Shown here: positions 32,201-41,382 of the stretch, in pieces
Layout of the letters: each line of letters opens with the position of its first letter
How positions within the stretch are numbered: the stretch's first letter is position 1
Origin: Acidimicrobiales bacterium
GTDB lineage: Bacteria; Actinomycetota; Acidimicrobiia; Acidimicrobiales; Poriferisodalaceae
DNA: 64,000 nt
Assembly (NCBI GenBank): GCA_041394185.1
Contig: JAWKIQ010000001.1
Location: forward strand, 682,001 to 746,000
Direction: 5' to 3'
Made by a program: the position numbers and the translations under genes
Notes under the pieces: generated by a model
What the model was told of the DNA's origin: nothing
Seen by the model: the letters and a program-made list of their open reading frames with translations, nothing else
Databases searched by the model: none

Positions 32201-34642
32201 ATGGCAGAGCTGCCCGAGCGGGCCCAGGTCGTGATCGTCGGTGGCGGCATCGTCGGGTGTTCGGTGGCCTATCACCTGGCCAAACGAGGCATCACCGACG
32301 TGGTGTTGATCGAACAGGGAACGCTGACGTCGGGCACCACCTGGCACGCGGCCGGCCTGGTGGCCCAGCTGCGGTCGAGCTTCAACCTGACCCGGTTGGC
32401 CCGCTATTCGGCCGAGTTGTACGAAACGCTCGAGGCCGAGACGGGACAGGCGACCGGGTTCCGTCGCCCGGGCGCCATCACCGTCGCCGACACAGAGGAC
32501 CGGTGGCAGGAGCTGCTGAGGGCCAAGGGTATGGCGGCCTGCGCTGGCGTCGAGGTTCACGAGATGAGCCTCGACGAGGTTTCGGAGAAGGTCCCGCTGG
32601 CCGACGTCGACGAACTGGTGGGAGCGCTGTGGATTCCCGGCGACGGCGTCACCTCGCCGGTCGACACGACCATGGCACTGGCCAAGGGCGCCAAGGCCGG
32701 TGGGGTGCGGATGGTCGAGGGCGTCGCTGTGACCGACGTGAAGGTGGTCGACGGCCGGGCCACGGGCGTCGTCACCGAGCGGGGCGAGGTTGAGGCCGAG
32801 ACCGTCGTGTTGGCCACCGGCATGTGGACCAGGCACCTCGCAGCCAAGATCGGCGTCAACGTGCCGCTGCAGGCCTGCGAGCACTTCTATGTGGTGACAG
32901 AGCCGCTCGAGGGTGTGTACCCCGGTATGCCGACCTTGCGCGACCCGGGTGGCTTCACCTATTTCAAGGAGGAGACCGGCAAGATCATGGCCGGGTTCTT
33001 CGAACCGCGAGGCAAGGTGTGGTCTCTGGAAGGTGTGCCCAGGGACTTCTCGTTCGGAACCCTTCCAGAGGACTGGGAACACGTCGGACCCGTGTTCGAA
33101 AGAGCGGCACGCCGCATGCCGGTGCTGGCCGAGTGCGGCCTGCAACTGTTCTTCAATGGGCCAGAGGCCTTCACCCCCGACGGTGTCTATTACCTCGGCG
33201 AGGCCCCTGAGGTGGATGGTGTGTTCGTGGCCGCGGGGTTCAACTCGGTCGGAATCCAGTCGGCCGGCGGGGCCGGTTGGGTGCTGGCCGACTGGATCGC
33301 AGACCGGCTGCCACCGATGGACCTCTGCAGCGTCGACATACGCCGCGCGTTCGCGTTCCAAAGCGACGACACCTACCTGGCCGAACGCATTCCCGAATCG
33401 CTCGGCTTGCTCTATGCGATGCACTGGCCGCACCGGCAATACGAGAGCGCACGAGGCATCAGGTTCAGCCCGTTCCACGAGCGGCTCGACCAGGCCCGAG
33501 CGGTGTGGGGCGAGCTGGCGGGATGGGAGCGGCCCAACTGGTTTGCCACCGGCGACACCGAGCGGGTCTACCGCTACAGCTTCGGCAAACAGAACTGGCA
33601 CGAGCTGTGCGGAGAGGAATGTATGGCGGTTCGCACCGCCGTGGGCCTGTTCGATCTGACCAGCTACGCCCGCTGGATAGTCGAGGGGCCCGACGCCCTC
33701 GAGGTTCTCGACACGATGTCGGCAAACCTCATCGACGTCGCCATCGGCAAGGCGGTGTACACCCAGTGGTGCAATCGCCGCGGCGGCATCGAGGCCGACC
33801 TGACGGTCACCCGGCTGGGCCAGCAACGATTCCTGGTCGTCACAGCACCGGCGTCGGCCACTCGCGACATGGCGTGGCTGCGCCGTGCGTGCAAGGGGCG
33901 AGCCGTCGCCATCACCGACGTCACCAACGACATCTCGGCGCTTGGCGTCATGGGGCCGTCGTCGCGGGCGCTGCTGCAGTCGCTGGGGGCAGACGAGATG
34001 AGCAACGACCAGTTCGCGTTCGGAACGGCGCGCCACATCGACCTGGCCGGCATCGAGGTTCTGGCCATGCGTATGACCTATGTGGGCGAACTGGGCTGGG
34101 AGTTGTACATCCCCACCGCCCATGCGTTGGCCGTCTACGACGCAATCGTGTCGGCCGGCCGAGACCTCGGCCTGCGCCATTGCGGCTTTCACGCCCTCAA
34201 CTCGCTGAGGCTCGAGGCCGGCTACCGCCACTGGGGACACGACATCGCAGACGAGGACACCCCGCTGGAAGCCGGCCTGGGATTTGCCGTCGCCTGGGAC
34301 AAGCCGCTCGACTTCGTCGGCCGAGAAGCGCTGGAGCAGCAGCGCCATGAACTGCGATCCAAGCGCCTCTTGCAGTTCCGCATCGAAGACCCAGGCGTCA
34401 TGGCCTGTCACGACGAGCCGGTGTTTCGCGATGGCGTGATGGTGGGACGCCTGACCTCGGCCATGTGGAGCTACACGGAAGATCGCTGCCTGGGTATGGG
34501 GTATGCGAACTCCCCGGAGGCGATCGACCAGGGCTGGCTCGACTCCGGTACCTGGCAGATAGAGGTGGCCGGAGCGCGGGTGGACGCAACACCTTCGATC
34601 CGCAGCTTCTATGACCCGCGCAGCCAGCGGGTTCGTATGTGA
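32201..34642 (+). CDS. Dimethylglycine/sarcosine dehydrogenase-like FAD-GcvT protein
   Basis: An 813-residue two-domain demethylase. The N-terminal 400 residues are a DAO-type FAD domain (VVIVGGGIVGCSVAYHLAK). SGTTWHAAGL carries the His to which FAD is covalently attached in dimethylglycine dehydrogenase. A linker domain is followed by a C-terminal folate-binding GcvT domain from about residue 430 (VGLFDLTSYARWIVEGPDA, LMGPSSR-like and RMTYVGELGWELYIP). It oxidatively removes a methyl group from an N-methylated glycine or related amine and passes formaldehyde to tetrahydrofolate. No dedicated THF enzymes lie beside it. ATG 32201 is the only sensible start. Confidence 0.88.
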   Translation: MAELPERAQVVIVGGGIVGCSVAYHLAKRGITDVVLIEQGTLTSGTTWHAAGLVAQLRSSFNLTRLARYSAELYETLEAETGQATGFRRPGAITVADTEDRWQELLRAKGMAACAGVEVHEMSLDEVSEKVPLADVDELVGALWIPGDGVTSPVDTTMALAKGAKAGGVRMVEGVAVTDVKVVDGRATGVVTERGEVEAETVVLATGMWTRHLAAKIGVNVPLQACEHFYVVTEPLEGVYPGMPTLRDPGGFTYFKEETGKIMAGFFEPRGKVWSLEGVPRDFSFGTLPEDWEHVGPVFERAARRMPVLAECGLQLFFNGPEAFTPDGVYYLGEAPEVDGVFVAAGFNSVGIQSAGGAGWVLADWIADRLPPMDLCSVDIRRAFAFQSDDTYLAERIPESLGLLYAMHWPHRQYESARGIRFSPFHERLDQARAVWGELAGWERPNWFATGDTERVYRYSFGKQNWHELCGEECMAVRTAVGLFDLTSYARWIVEGPDALEVLDTMSANLIDVAIGKAVYTQWCNRRGGIEADLTVTRLGQQRFLVVTAPASATRDMAWLRRACKGRAVAITDVTNDISALGVMGPSSRALLQSLGADEMSNDQFAFGTARHIDLAGIEVLAMRMTYVGELGWELYIPTAHALAVYDAIVSAGRDLGLRHCGFHALNSLRLEAGYRHWGHDIADEDTPLEAGLGFAVAWDKPLDFVGREALEQQRHELRSKRLLQFRIEDPGVMACHDEPVFRDGVMVGRLTSAMWSYTEDRCLGMGYANSPEAIDQGWLDSGTWQIEVAGARVDATPSIRSFYDPRSQRVRM

Positions 34643-34648
34643 CGGCGG

Positions 34649-35158
34649 TCAGCTGCCCAACAACCGCTCGTAGATCTGGCCGGCGACGGCATCGAACGCG
34701 ACGAATACGACCCGGCCCACCGAGGTCGGGGTGGCTCTGACCGTGTCGACGGCGATCGCGGCCGCGGCCTCTTTGGGATAGCCGTAGACACCCGTCGAGA
34801 TGGCCGGAAACGCCACCGACACCGCACCGACCTGGTCGGCGCACGCCAGCGAGTTGCGATAGCACGATGCCAACAGATCCGGTTCGCCCGCAAACCCGCC
34901 CGCCCAGACCGGCCCGACGGTGTGGATGACCCACCTGGCGGGCAGGGCGAAGCCCGGTGTGATCTTGGCCTCGCCTGTAGGGCAACCGCCCAGCGTTCGG
35001 CAATGGGCCAACAGCTCGGGCCCTGCAGCCCGATGTATGGCGCCGTCGACGCCACCGCCGCCCAACAGCGAAGAGTTGGCCGCGTTCACTATGGCGTCGA
35101 CGTCCAGTGCGGTGATGTCGCCGACGTAGACCGACAGTGCCGGGGTAGACGAGTTCAT
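34649..35158 (-). CDS. Macro domain protein (O-acetyl-ADP-ribose deacetylase-like)
   Basis: A 169-residue stand-alone macro domain, covering the full length of the YmdB/MacroD class. The ADP-ribose-binding motifs are VDAIVNAANSSLLGGGGVDGAI (first strand and glycine loop) and AFPAISTGVYGYP (phosphate loop). GEAKITPGFALPARWVIHTVGP is the conserved middle block. It removes ADP-ribose from proteins or deacetylates O-acetyl-ADP-ribose. The gene ends 6 bases from the convergent DMGDH-like gene and is divergent from the LLM oxidoreductase. Confidence 0.9.
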   Translation of the reverse strand: MNSSTPALSVYVGDITALDVDAIVNAANSSLLGGGGVDGAIHRAAGPELLAHCRTLGGCPTGEAKITPGFALPARWVIHTVGPVWAGGFAGEPDLLASCYRNSLACADQVGAVSVAFPAISTGVYGYPKEAAAAIAVDTVRATPTSVGRVVFVAFDAVAGQIYERLLGS

Positions 35159-35239
35159 CGCCCGATCCTGCCAGACGGCTTCGCGTTCGCGCAGCCGGGC
35201 GTTCTACGATCGGTGTGTTCACCGGATCTGGAGACCCAC

Positions 35240-36289
35240 ATGAAGATCGCCATGGCGCTCGGCGCCGGAACCAACCTCGACCCCGAGGCCCTCGCCCGCC
35301 GAGCCCAAGACCTCGAGAGCGCCGGCGTCGACCTGGTGTGGGGCGGCGAGATCTATGGGTTCGACCTGGTGTCGACCCTGGCCTACCTGGCCGGCAAGAC
35401 CGAGCGCATGAAGCTGATGACGGGCATCTTGCCCATCTACAGCCGCACCCCGGCCCTCATCGCCCAAACCGCGATGACCATCGATGCCCTGTCCGGAGGC
35501 CGTTTCATCCTGGGCCTGGGATCGTCTGGCCCGCAGGTCATCGAGGGCTGGCACGGCGTGCCTTTCAACAAGCCGCTGGGTATGACCCGCGACGTCATCG
35601 AGATCTGCCGCAAGGTGTGGTCTGGCGACAAGGTCACCCACGAAGGTCGGGCGTTCAGCCTGCCGCTGCCCGAGGGCCAAGGCACCGGCCTTGCCAAGCC
35701 GCTGCGCCTCATGTGCAAGCCGCTTCGCAGTGACATACCGATCGCCATCGCCGCAATCGGGCCCAAGAACGTCGAGATGGCCGCCCAGATCGCCAACGTG
35801 TGGCAGCCCATCCATTTCGTGCCTGACAAGTTCAACGACGTCTGGGGCGACTCGCTCGAAGCAGGTCGCGCCAAGCGCGACCCCGAGCTGGGCGAGCTCG
35901 AGATCATCGCCGGTGGCACGGTCGCGCTGGGCGAAGGCCCCCATGTCGACGCAGCCCGCAATGCTGTCCGCAACCACATCGGCTTCTACGTGGGCGGCAT
36001 GGGAGCGCGCGACAAGAACTTCTACAACGACTTGTTCAAGCGCTACGGATATGTCGACGAGGCCATCGCGATCCAGGACAACTTCCTCGGTGGCAACAAG
36101 GCCGAGGCCATGGCGGCGGTGCCCGAGGACTACATCGACAAGGCCAGCCTCACCGGCGACGAGGGCAGGGTGCGCGATCGCATCGAGGTCTACAAGGAGG
36201 TCGGCGTGACCTACTTGAACATCGACGTCGCCGACGGCCCAGAAGACGCACTGAAGGTGATCGAGAAGATCAAGGCCTGGGCCGAGTGA
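35240..36289 (+). CDS. LLM-class (F420-type) flavin-dependent oxidoreductase
   Basis: A luciferase-like TIM-barrel protein of 349 residues. The N-terminal MKIAMALGAGTNLDPEALAR and LVWGGEIYGFDLVSTLAYLA, then KLMTGILPIYSRTPALIAQTA and GGRFILGLGSSGPQV, are hallmark blocks of actinobacterial F420-dependent LLM enzymes. F420 as cofactor is inferred from subfamily resemblance; FMN cannot be excluded. The long insertion and C-terminal EVGVTYLNIDVADGPEDALK complete the barrel. The substrate is unknown. Confidence 0.85.
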   Translation: MKIAMALGAGTNLDPEALARRAQDLESAGVDLVWGGEIYGFDLVSTLAYLAGKTERMKLMTGILPIYSRTPALIAQTAMTIDALSGGRFILGLGSSGPQVIEGWHGVPFNKPLGMTRDVIEICRKVWSGDKVTHEGRAFSLPLPEGQGTGLAKPLRLMCKPLRSDIPIAIAAIGPKNVEMAAQIANVWQPIHFVPDKFNDVWGDSLEAGRAKRDPELGELEIIAGGTVALGEGPHVDAARNAVRNHIGFYVGGMGARDKNFYNDLFKRYGYVDEAIAIQDNFLGGNKAEAMAAVPEDYIDKASLTGDEGRVRDRIEVYKEVGVTYLNIDVADGPEDALKVIEKIKAWAE

Positions 36290-36353
36290 GCTCTGCGAGC
36301 GAGCTAGGACCAGGCCGGGCCTGCGTGGCCCGAACGCAATGAAGGCCCGGGCG

Positions 36354-36376
36354 GAGTAGGCCCCGTGGGCCTACTC
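36354..36376 (+). terminator. Hairpin after the LLM oxidoreductase gene
   Basis: GAGTAGGCCC pairs perfectly with GGGCCTACTC over a 3-nt CGT loop. The hairpin is followed by GGCCC rather than a T-tract, so it is an imperfect terminator. It is the main feature of the 164-bp gap before the monooxygenase-hydrolase gene. Confidence 0.5.
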
Positions 36377-36453
36377 GGCCCACAGCTGGAGACTCAGCCG
36401 GCGGTGATCGACCGCGGAATCGCGGATAGGGATCGAGACAGCATGGGGGAAGT

Positions 36454-39012
36454 GTGAACGAACAGTTGGATGCTGACGTCGTCGTCGTGGGCGCGGGTAT
36501 GGCAGGGCTGTACCTGCTGCACCGGCTGCGTCAGGAGGGCTTCAAGACCATCGTTGTCGACAAGGCCGGCGGGGTCGGCGGAACCTGGTATTGGAACCGC
36601 TACCCGGGCGCGCGCTGCGATGTGCAGAGCCTGGACTATCAGTACAGCTTCGATCCAGCGCTCCAGGACGAATGGGAATGGAGCGAGAAGTATGCGACGC
36701 AGCCGGAGATATTGCGCTATCTCGAGTTCGTCGCTGACCGCTTCGATCTGAAGCGCGACATCCGGCTCAACACACCCGTCGAGTCTGCGCGATGGGACGA
36801 TGCCGCCAGCACATGGACCATCAACACCAGCGATGGCCCGCTGACATGTCGGCACTATGTAATGGCCACCGGCTGCCTGTCGGTGCCCAAGGAGCCAGAG
36901 ATCGACGGCGCCGAGCGGTTCACCGGCGACGTTTACGTGACCGGCAAGTGGCCCCACGAAGAGGTCGACTTCAGCGGCAAAAGGGTCGCCGTAATCGGCA
37001 CCGGGTCATCGGGTATCCAGTCGATCCCGCTCATCGCCGAACAGGCTGCCCAGGTCACGGTCTTCCAGCGCACCCCCAACTTCTCGACCCCGGCCCACAA
37101 CGGCCCTGTTCCCCAGTGGAAGGTCGACGAGATCGGCCCCGACTGGCAGGCCTACCGCGAAGACGCCCGATGGTCGCGCGGAGGCGTCTCGATGCCGATG
37201 ACCCAGAACAAGATCCTCGATATGGAGCCCGCCCAACGCGACGCGCTGTTCGAGGAGCTGTGGGACAGGGGCGAGCTCCTGCGCCCCCACGCCTACTTCG
37301 CAGACCTGGGCTCGAACGTCGAGGCCAACGAGCTCTACTGCGAGTTCATCCGCAACAAGATTCGCTCGATCGTCGACGACCCAGAGGTTGCCGAGGCGCT
37401 GTGCCCGTACGACCATCCGTTCAACTCGAAGCGGCCGTGCCTCGACTCGGGCTACTACGCCACCTTCAATCGTCCGAATGTCAGGCTGGTGAACCTGCGC
37501 AAGACTCCCATCGACTGCATCACCGAGACCGGCATAGAGGTCGGTGACGAGTCGCTCGACTTCGACGTCATCGTCTACGCCACCGGATTCGACGCCATGA
37601 CCGGCGCCTTGGTGGCCGTCGACATCGAAGGAAAGGGCGGCATCACCCTTAAGGAGAAGTGGGAGCACGGCCCCTTGACCTACCTGGGCCTCACCACGGT
37701 GGGGTTCCCCAACCTGTTCATGGTCACCGGCCCGGGAAGTCCCTCGGTGTTGTCGAACATGGCGGTGTCCATCGAACAACATGTCGACTGGATCACCGAC
37801 ACGCTCGTGCACATGCGCGCCGAGGGCATCGATACCATCGAACCGACCCAAACCGCCGAAGAGGGCTGGGTGCAGCATGTAAACGACTGTGCCGACATCA
37901 CCCTGTACGGCTTGGCCAACTCGTGGTACCTGGGGGCGAATGTGCCGGGCAAGCCACGCGTGTTCCTGCCCTATGTGGGCGGAGTGGGCAACTATCGGCG
38001 AACCTGCGACACGGTGGTCGAGCGGGGCTATCTGGGCTTTCGCATGGCGGGCGCCGGCGGCGAGTCGTGCAACGACGGGGTTGTCAACCAGCTGCAACTC
38101 GACGTCATGACCCTGCTGCAGACCATGGCCGAGTTGAACCTGCCCACGCTCGACTCGATGTCGCCGGTGGAGGCTCGCGAGTTCAACCTGGCCCTGTCGG
38201 CAGCCCGTCCCCCCGGGCCCGAGGTCGGCGAGATCGTCGACGGCTCGCTTCCAGGCCCGGCAGGGGACATCGCATACCGGCTGTATCGGCCCGCGACCAC
38301 CGGCCCCCACCCGGTCGTGTGCTACTTCCACGGCGGCGGTTGGGTGCTCGGCTCTTCGATCTCCGACGATCCGCTGTGCCGCGACCTTTGTGTGCGCTCG
38401 AACGCCATCATCGTGTCGGTCGACTATCGCCACGCACCCGAGGCCCGGTTCCCGTCGGCCGTCGACGACGCGTGGGCGGGCCTTAGTTGGGTTGCCGACA
38501 ACCTCGAAAGCCTCGGCGGTGTGCCGGGCAAGCTGGTGGTGGCGGGCTGGAGCGCCGGCGGAAACCTCGCCGCCGTCACCGCCCAGATGGCACGCGACAC
38601 CCGAGAGGTCGAGTTGGTGGGCCAGATGCTGATAACCCCGGTAACCGACGCGTCCCGGCCCTGGCCCTCAATGGACGAGAACGGCGAGGGTTATGTGCTC
38701 ACCCGGGCTCTGATGGACTGGTTCTTCGACCACTACGTCGACGAGGCCGACCGCAGCGACCCGCGGGTGTCGCCGTTGCTGAGTCCGTCTCTGGCCGACC
38801 TTCCACCGGCGGCGGTATTCACCGCCCAGTTCGACCCGTTGCGCGACGAGGGCGAGGCCTACGCCGAGGCCATGGCCCAAGCGGGTGTCGATGTCGAACT
38901 CAACCGCTGCCGTGGGCAGATCCACACGTCGTTCGGCGCTGTCGATGTGCTGCGATCACCGGTCGATCATCGCCAGGCGATGGCCGACTGGCTGCAGAAG
39001 CGTTTCGCCTGA
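36454..39012 (+). CDS. Baeyer-Villiger-type flavin monooxygenase fused to an alpha/beta-hydrolase
   Basis: An 852-residue two-domain enzyme. Residues about 1-540 are a class B flavoprotein monooxygenase: FAD motif VVGAGMAGLYLLHRL, GGTWYWNRYPGARCD (a strong Baeyer-Villiger signature), NADPH Rossmann motif VIGTGSSGIQ and the late VTGPGSPSVLSNM. The diagnostic fingerprint FxGxxxHxxxW(P/D) reads FTGDVYVTGKWP, with Val162 where His is expected. Residues about 550-852 are a hormone-sensitive-lipase-type esterase with HGGGW near 626 and nucleophile GWSAGG near 700. If active, one half would turn a ketone into an ester and the other would cleave it. The GTG start has GGGGGAAG upstream. Confidence 0.85.
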   Translation: MNEQLDADVVVVGAGMAGLYLLHRLRQEGFKTIVVDKAGGVGGTWYWNRYPGARCDVQSLDYQYSFDPALQDEWEWSEKYATQPEILRYLEFVADRFDLKRDIRLNTPVESARWDDAASTWTINTSDGPLTCRHYVMATGCLSVPKEPEIDGAERFTGDVYVTGKWPHEEVDFSGKRVAVIGTGSSGIQSIPLIAEQAAQVTVFQRTPNFSTPAHNGPVPQWKVDEIGPDWQAYREDARWSRGGVSMPMTQNKILDMEPAQRDALFEELWDRGELLRPHAYFADLGSNVEANELYCEFIRNKIRSIVDDPEVAEALCPYDHPFNSKRPCLDSGYYATFNRPNVRLVNLRKTPIDCITETGIEVGDESLDFDVIVYATGFDAMTGALVAVDIEGKGGITLKEKWEHGPLTYLGLTTVGFPNLFMVTGPGSPSVLSNMAVSIEQHVDWITDTLVHMRAEGIDTIEPTQTAEEGWVQHVNDCADITLYGLANSWYLGANVPGKPRVFLPYVGGVGNYRRTCDTVVERGYLGFRMAGAGGESCNDGVVNQLQLDVMTLLQTMAELNLPTLDSMSPVEAREFNLALSAARPPGPEVGEIVDGSLPGPAGDIAYRLYRPATTGPHPVVCYFHGGGWVLGSSISDDPLCRDLCVRSNAIIVSVDYRHAPEARFPSAVDDAWAGLSWVADNLESLGGVPGKLVVAGWSAGGNLAAVTAQMARDTREVELVGQMLITPVTDASRPWPSMDENGEGYVLTRALMDWFFDHYVDEADRSDPRVSPLLSPSLADLPPAAVFTAQFDPLRDEGEAYAEAMAQAGVDVELNRCRGQIHTSFGAVDVLRSPVDHRQAMADWLQKRFA

Positions 39013-39022
39013 CCACAAGCGA

Positions 39023-40252
39023 CTAATCGCTGGCGGCTCGTACCTGATCGGTCGGGTTGAGCTCGATGTCGAGTTCGAGCTCGACCGTGCCGTCGTCGTC
39101 CTCGGTGAGCTCGAGCGATGCCGCGTATCGTTCGAGCATCATCAGGTCCATCCCGTGCCCGTCGAAGGTCTCGCCCCACTCTGACGGCTCGTAGATGGTG
39201 GCGTCGAAGAAGCTGGCCTCGCCGATCACGAACGTGTTGTTGCCTTCGAAGGTGGCCGAGTCGGCGTAGTACGCCATCGCCTGGTCGTGCGAACCCTCCG
39301 GCAGCTGCCATGTCAGTGAGATGGTCACGTAGGCCGGGCCAAGGTCGTACGAGAACGAGTCTTCAAAGCGCTTGTGCAGGGACAGCCGGGCGTCGGTCAG
39401 CAATGCCCCGACGGGTACAGGAACCGCCGCGGCGATCTCCGACAGCAGGGGAGAGGCCACAGCACCGGGCGGCACCTGGAAGTCGTAGTCGAACCAGTAG
39501 CCGCCCTGGATCTCGATGTCGTCGGAATAGGAGCCACCGGTGACGTCCTCGTCGACCCAGATCTTGACGTTGGGCACTCGGCCCTCGACACCGTTCAACA
39601 ACAGCTGCTCGTCGGCCGGGTCATAAACGTGGTTCAGCGAGTTCGGGCCGCCTGGGTCGCCGGGATCGGATCCGGTGGAACCGTTCCGCTCGAACCCCAG
39701 AGCGCCCATGATGGGGTCGTAGTAAGCGGCCAAGGCCACAGCGCCCGGCCCGTTGTCGTCGAGACTGATGTCGACATCCTCGACAACACCGCCGGCCGCG
39801 ATGACACCGTACCGATAGCTCCAGCGGGCGCTGTCGGCACTTCCGAACATCGTCGTCGACAGCTCGTGCAGCACCGATCCGTCCGGCGGTGCGATCTCGA
39901 AGGCGAAACCACCCAGCCTCTCGGCGACCTCGAGAGCGTCGCCCTCACCTTGGGTTGCCGCAACGGCGTCGGCCACGAGCTGTGGCAGGGTCGCCAGCTC
40001 GAAGACCACCACCGGCGTGGGCACGGTGGTGGTCGTGGTCTCGGCCATGGTGGTGGTGGACGAGTCTTGCGAACCGTTCGCTGCCGTCGTGTCAGATTCA
40101 GCTTGCTCAGGCGTGGTGGCCGGAGGGGTCGTAGTCGTCTGATCGGTCTGTGGCGCGGTGGTGGCACTCGTCTGGTCCGACGACGAACCCCCTCCGCACG
40201 CGGTCAGCACCAGGCTGGCGGCAGCAATGGCACTTACGGTTTTCACTCTCAT
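39023..40252 (-). CDS. Secreted lipoprotein with Thr-rich linker
   Basis: A 409-residue exported lipoprotein of unknown function. The N-terminus is a signal peptide with lipobox SLVLTAC. Residues about 25-85 form a disordered Thr/Ser/Pro/Gln linker, including TTTTPPATTPEQ and ETTTTTVPTP, that would lift the folded domain off the membrane. The globular remainder contains GGYWFDYDFQVPPGAVASPL and LTWQLPEGSHDQAMAYYAD, but no motif I can name. It converges with the monooxygenase-hydrolase gene, leaving a 10-base gap. The ATG at 40252 begins the signal peptide. Confidence 0.8.
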   Translation of the reverse strand: MRVKTVSAIAAASLVLTACGGGSSSDQTSATTAPQTDQTTTTPPATTPEQAESDTTAANGSQDSSTTTMAETTTTTVPTPVVVFELATLPQLVADAVAATQGEGDALEVAERLGGFAFEIAPPDGSVLHELSTTMFGSADSARWSYRYGVIAAGGVVEDVDISLDDNGPGAVALAAYYDPIMGALGFERNGSTGSDPGDPGGPNSLNHVYDPADEQLLLNGVEGRVPNVKIWVDEDVTGGSYSDDIEIQGGYWFDYDFQVPPGAVASPLLSEIAAAVPVPVGALLTDARLSLHKRFEDSFSYDLGPAYVTISLTWQLPEGSHDQAMAYYADSATFEGNNTFVIGEASFFDATIYEPSEWGETFDGHGMDLMMLERYAASLELTEDDDGTVELELDIELNPTDQVRAASD

Positions 40253-40335
40253 CGACGACCCTGTTCGGCGTGGCGTATCTCGACCAGTACAAGGTCGACA
40301 CGCGTGGACCATATTCGAGCTGCGATAGTGGATTC

Positions 40336-41325
40336 ATGAGCGTTGCGGTGCAGTTCCCCCAAACCCAACCACCGGGATACGAGTGGCTCGACGACGAACC
40401 GCCCTTCGATCCACAGGTCCACCTTCAGCTCGAGATGCCTGCTCGTGTGGTGATGCTGACCGACCTGGGCTACACCGAGGACGAGATCGACGGCAAGGCG
40501 ACGCCGCTTGCGGCTTCGGATCCGTTCCGGCTGTTGAGCGACGAAGGCGTTGCCGTGATGGCCGAAACGGCCCGACGCCTCGAGACGTTCGTCAAGCCTG
40601 CCGGTGACCGCATCGAACGGATGGTGCGAGGCGGCTGCTATCGGTCGAGGTGGCTTCGCGACCTGTGCATCAGCCCCGAGGTGTGTGCGCATATGAGCGC
40701 CATCTACGGCACCCCGGTGGCGCCCCATCCGATGCCGCTGCATCTGGGCCATCTGAACTATGCGCCCACCGCCGTCGATGTCGGCATCGACAAGTGGCAT
40801 CACGACACGCTGCCGCTGGACTATGTACTGATGGTCACCGACCCGTCACAGGTGGCGGGCGGCAGGTTCGAGTATTTCGTGGGCACCAAGGACCAGGCCG
40901 CGATCTTGGCAGCACAGGGCTTGACCCCACCGCCCGAGCGCGTCGTTGCCCCCCACTTCCCCGGAGCGGGTTGGGCGGTAGCGCTACACGGCGACATGGT
41001 GGTGCATCGGGCTGGGCCGATCCACGACCTGTGCGACCGCACCACCATGGTCAACGGCTACGTGGCCCTCGACGCCCGCCTGCAGGACCAGAGCCGCTCG
41101 GTCGATCTGCTGGCGGTCGACGACCCCAACGTTCTGTACACCGAGTGGGCCAAGTTCGCGGCTTGGCGTTCCAAGGAGCGACTGGGCGACGTCATCGAAT
41201 CACTCGACTTCGGCGCAGACGTCGAAGCGGTGGCCCACGAGCTCGAGTCGGCCGTCACCGACGTGCTGCGAGCCGTCGCCGAGATGCGGGGCGGCCAGGT
41301 CGACACCGCACACTACGAGAAGTAG
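40336..41325 (+). CDS. Putative Fe(II)/2-oxoglutarate-type oxygenase
   Basis: A 329-residue protein that I place tentatively in the cupin-fold 2-oxoglutarate oxygenases. KWHHDTLPLDYVLMVTD offers the HxD iron ligands, followed by AGGRFEYFVG. About 60 residues later WAVALHGDMVVHRAGPI supplies a distal His, then an Arg (DRTTMVNGYVALD). This order and spacing fit the double-stranded beta-helix facial triad, but global similarity is weak. The gene lies between a lipoprotein gene and the molybdenum hydroxylase gene, with which it may be co-transcribed. Confidence 0.55.
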   Translation: MSVAVQFPQTQPPGYEWLDDEPPFDPQVHLQLEMPARVVMLTDLGYTEDEIDGKATPLAASDPFRLLSDEGVAVMAETARRLETFVKPAGDRIERMVRGGCYRSRWLRDLCISPEVCAHMSAIYGTPVAPHPMPLHLGHLNYAPTAVDVGIDKWHHDTLPLDYVLMVTDPSQVAGGRFEYFVGTKDQAAILAAQGLTPPPERVVAPHFPGAGWAVALHGDMVVHRAGPIHDLCDRTTMVNGYVALDARLQDQSRSVDLLAVDDPNVLYTEWAKFAAWRSKERLGDVIESLDFGADVEAVAHELESAVTDVLRAVAEMRGGQVDTAHYEK

Positions 41326-41382
41326 ACGCCCGCACTGCTCAGCGCTTTCGTGGCCGAACCTCTCAGATGGCAGACTCGCCCC

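Noticed and set aside
32104..34411. Minus-strand open frame continuing the HNH gene upstream across the DMGDH-like gene
   Set aside because: The extension has no similarity and lies antisense to a fully recognisable FAD-GcvT protein; the HNH gene starts at 32104 behind the LexA box.
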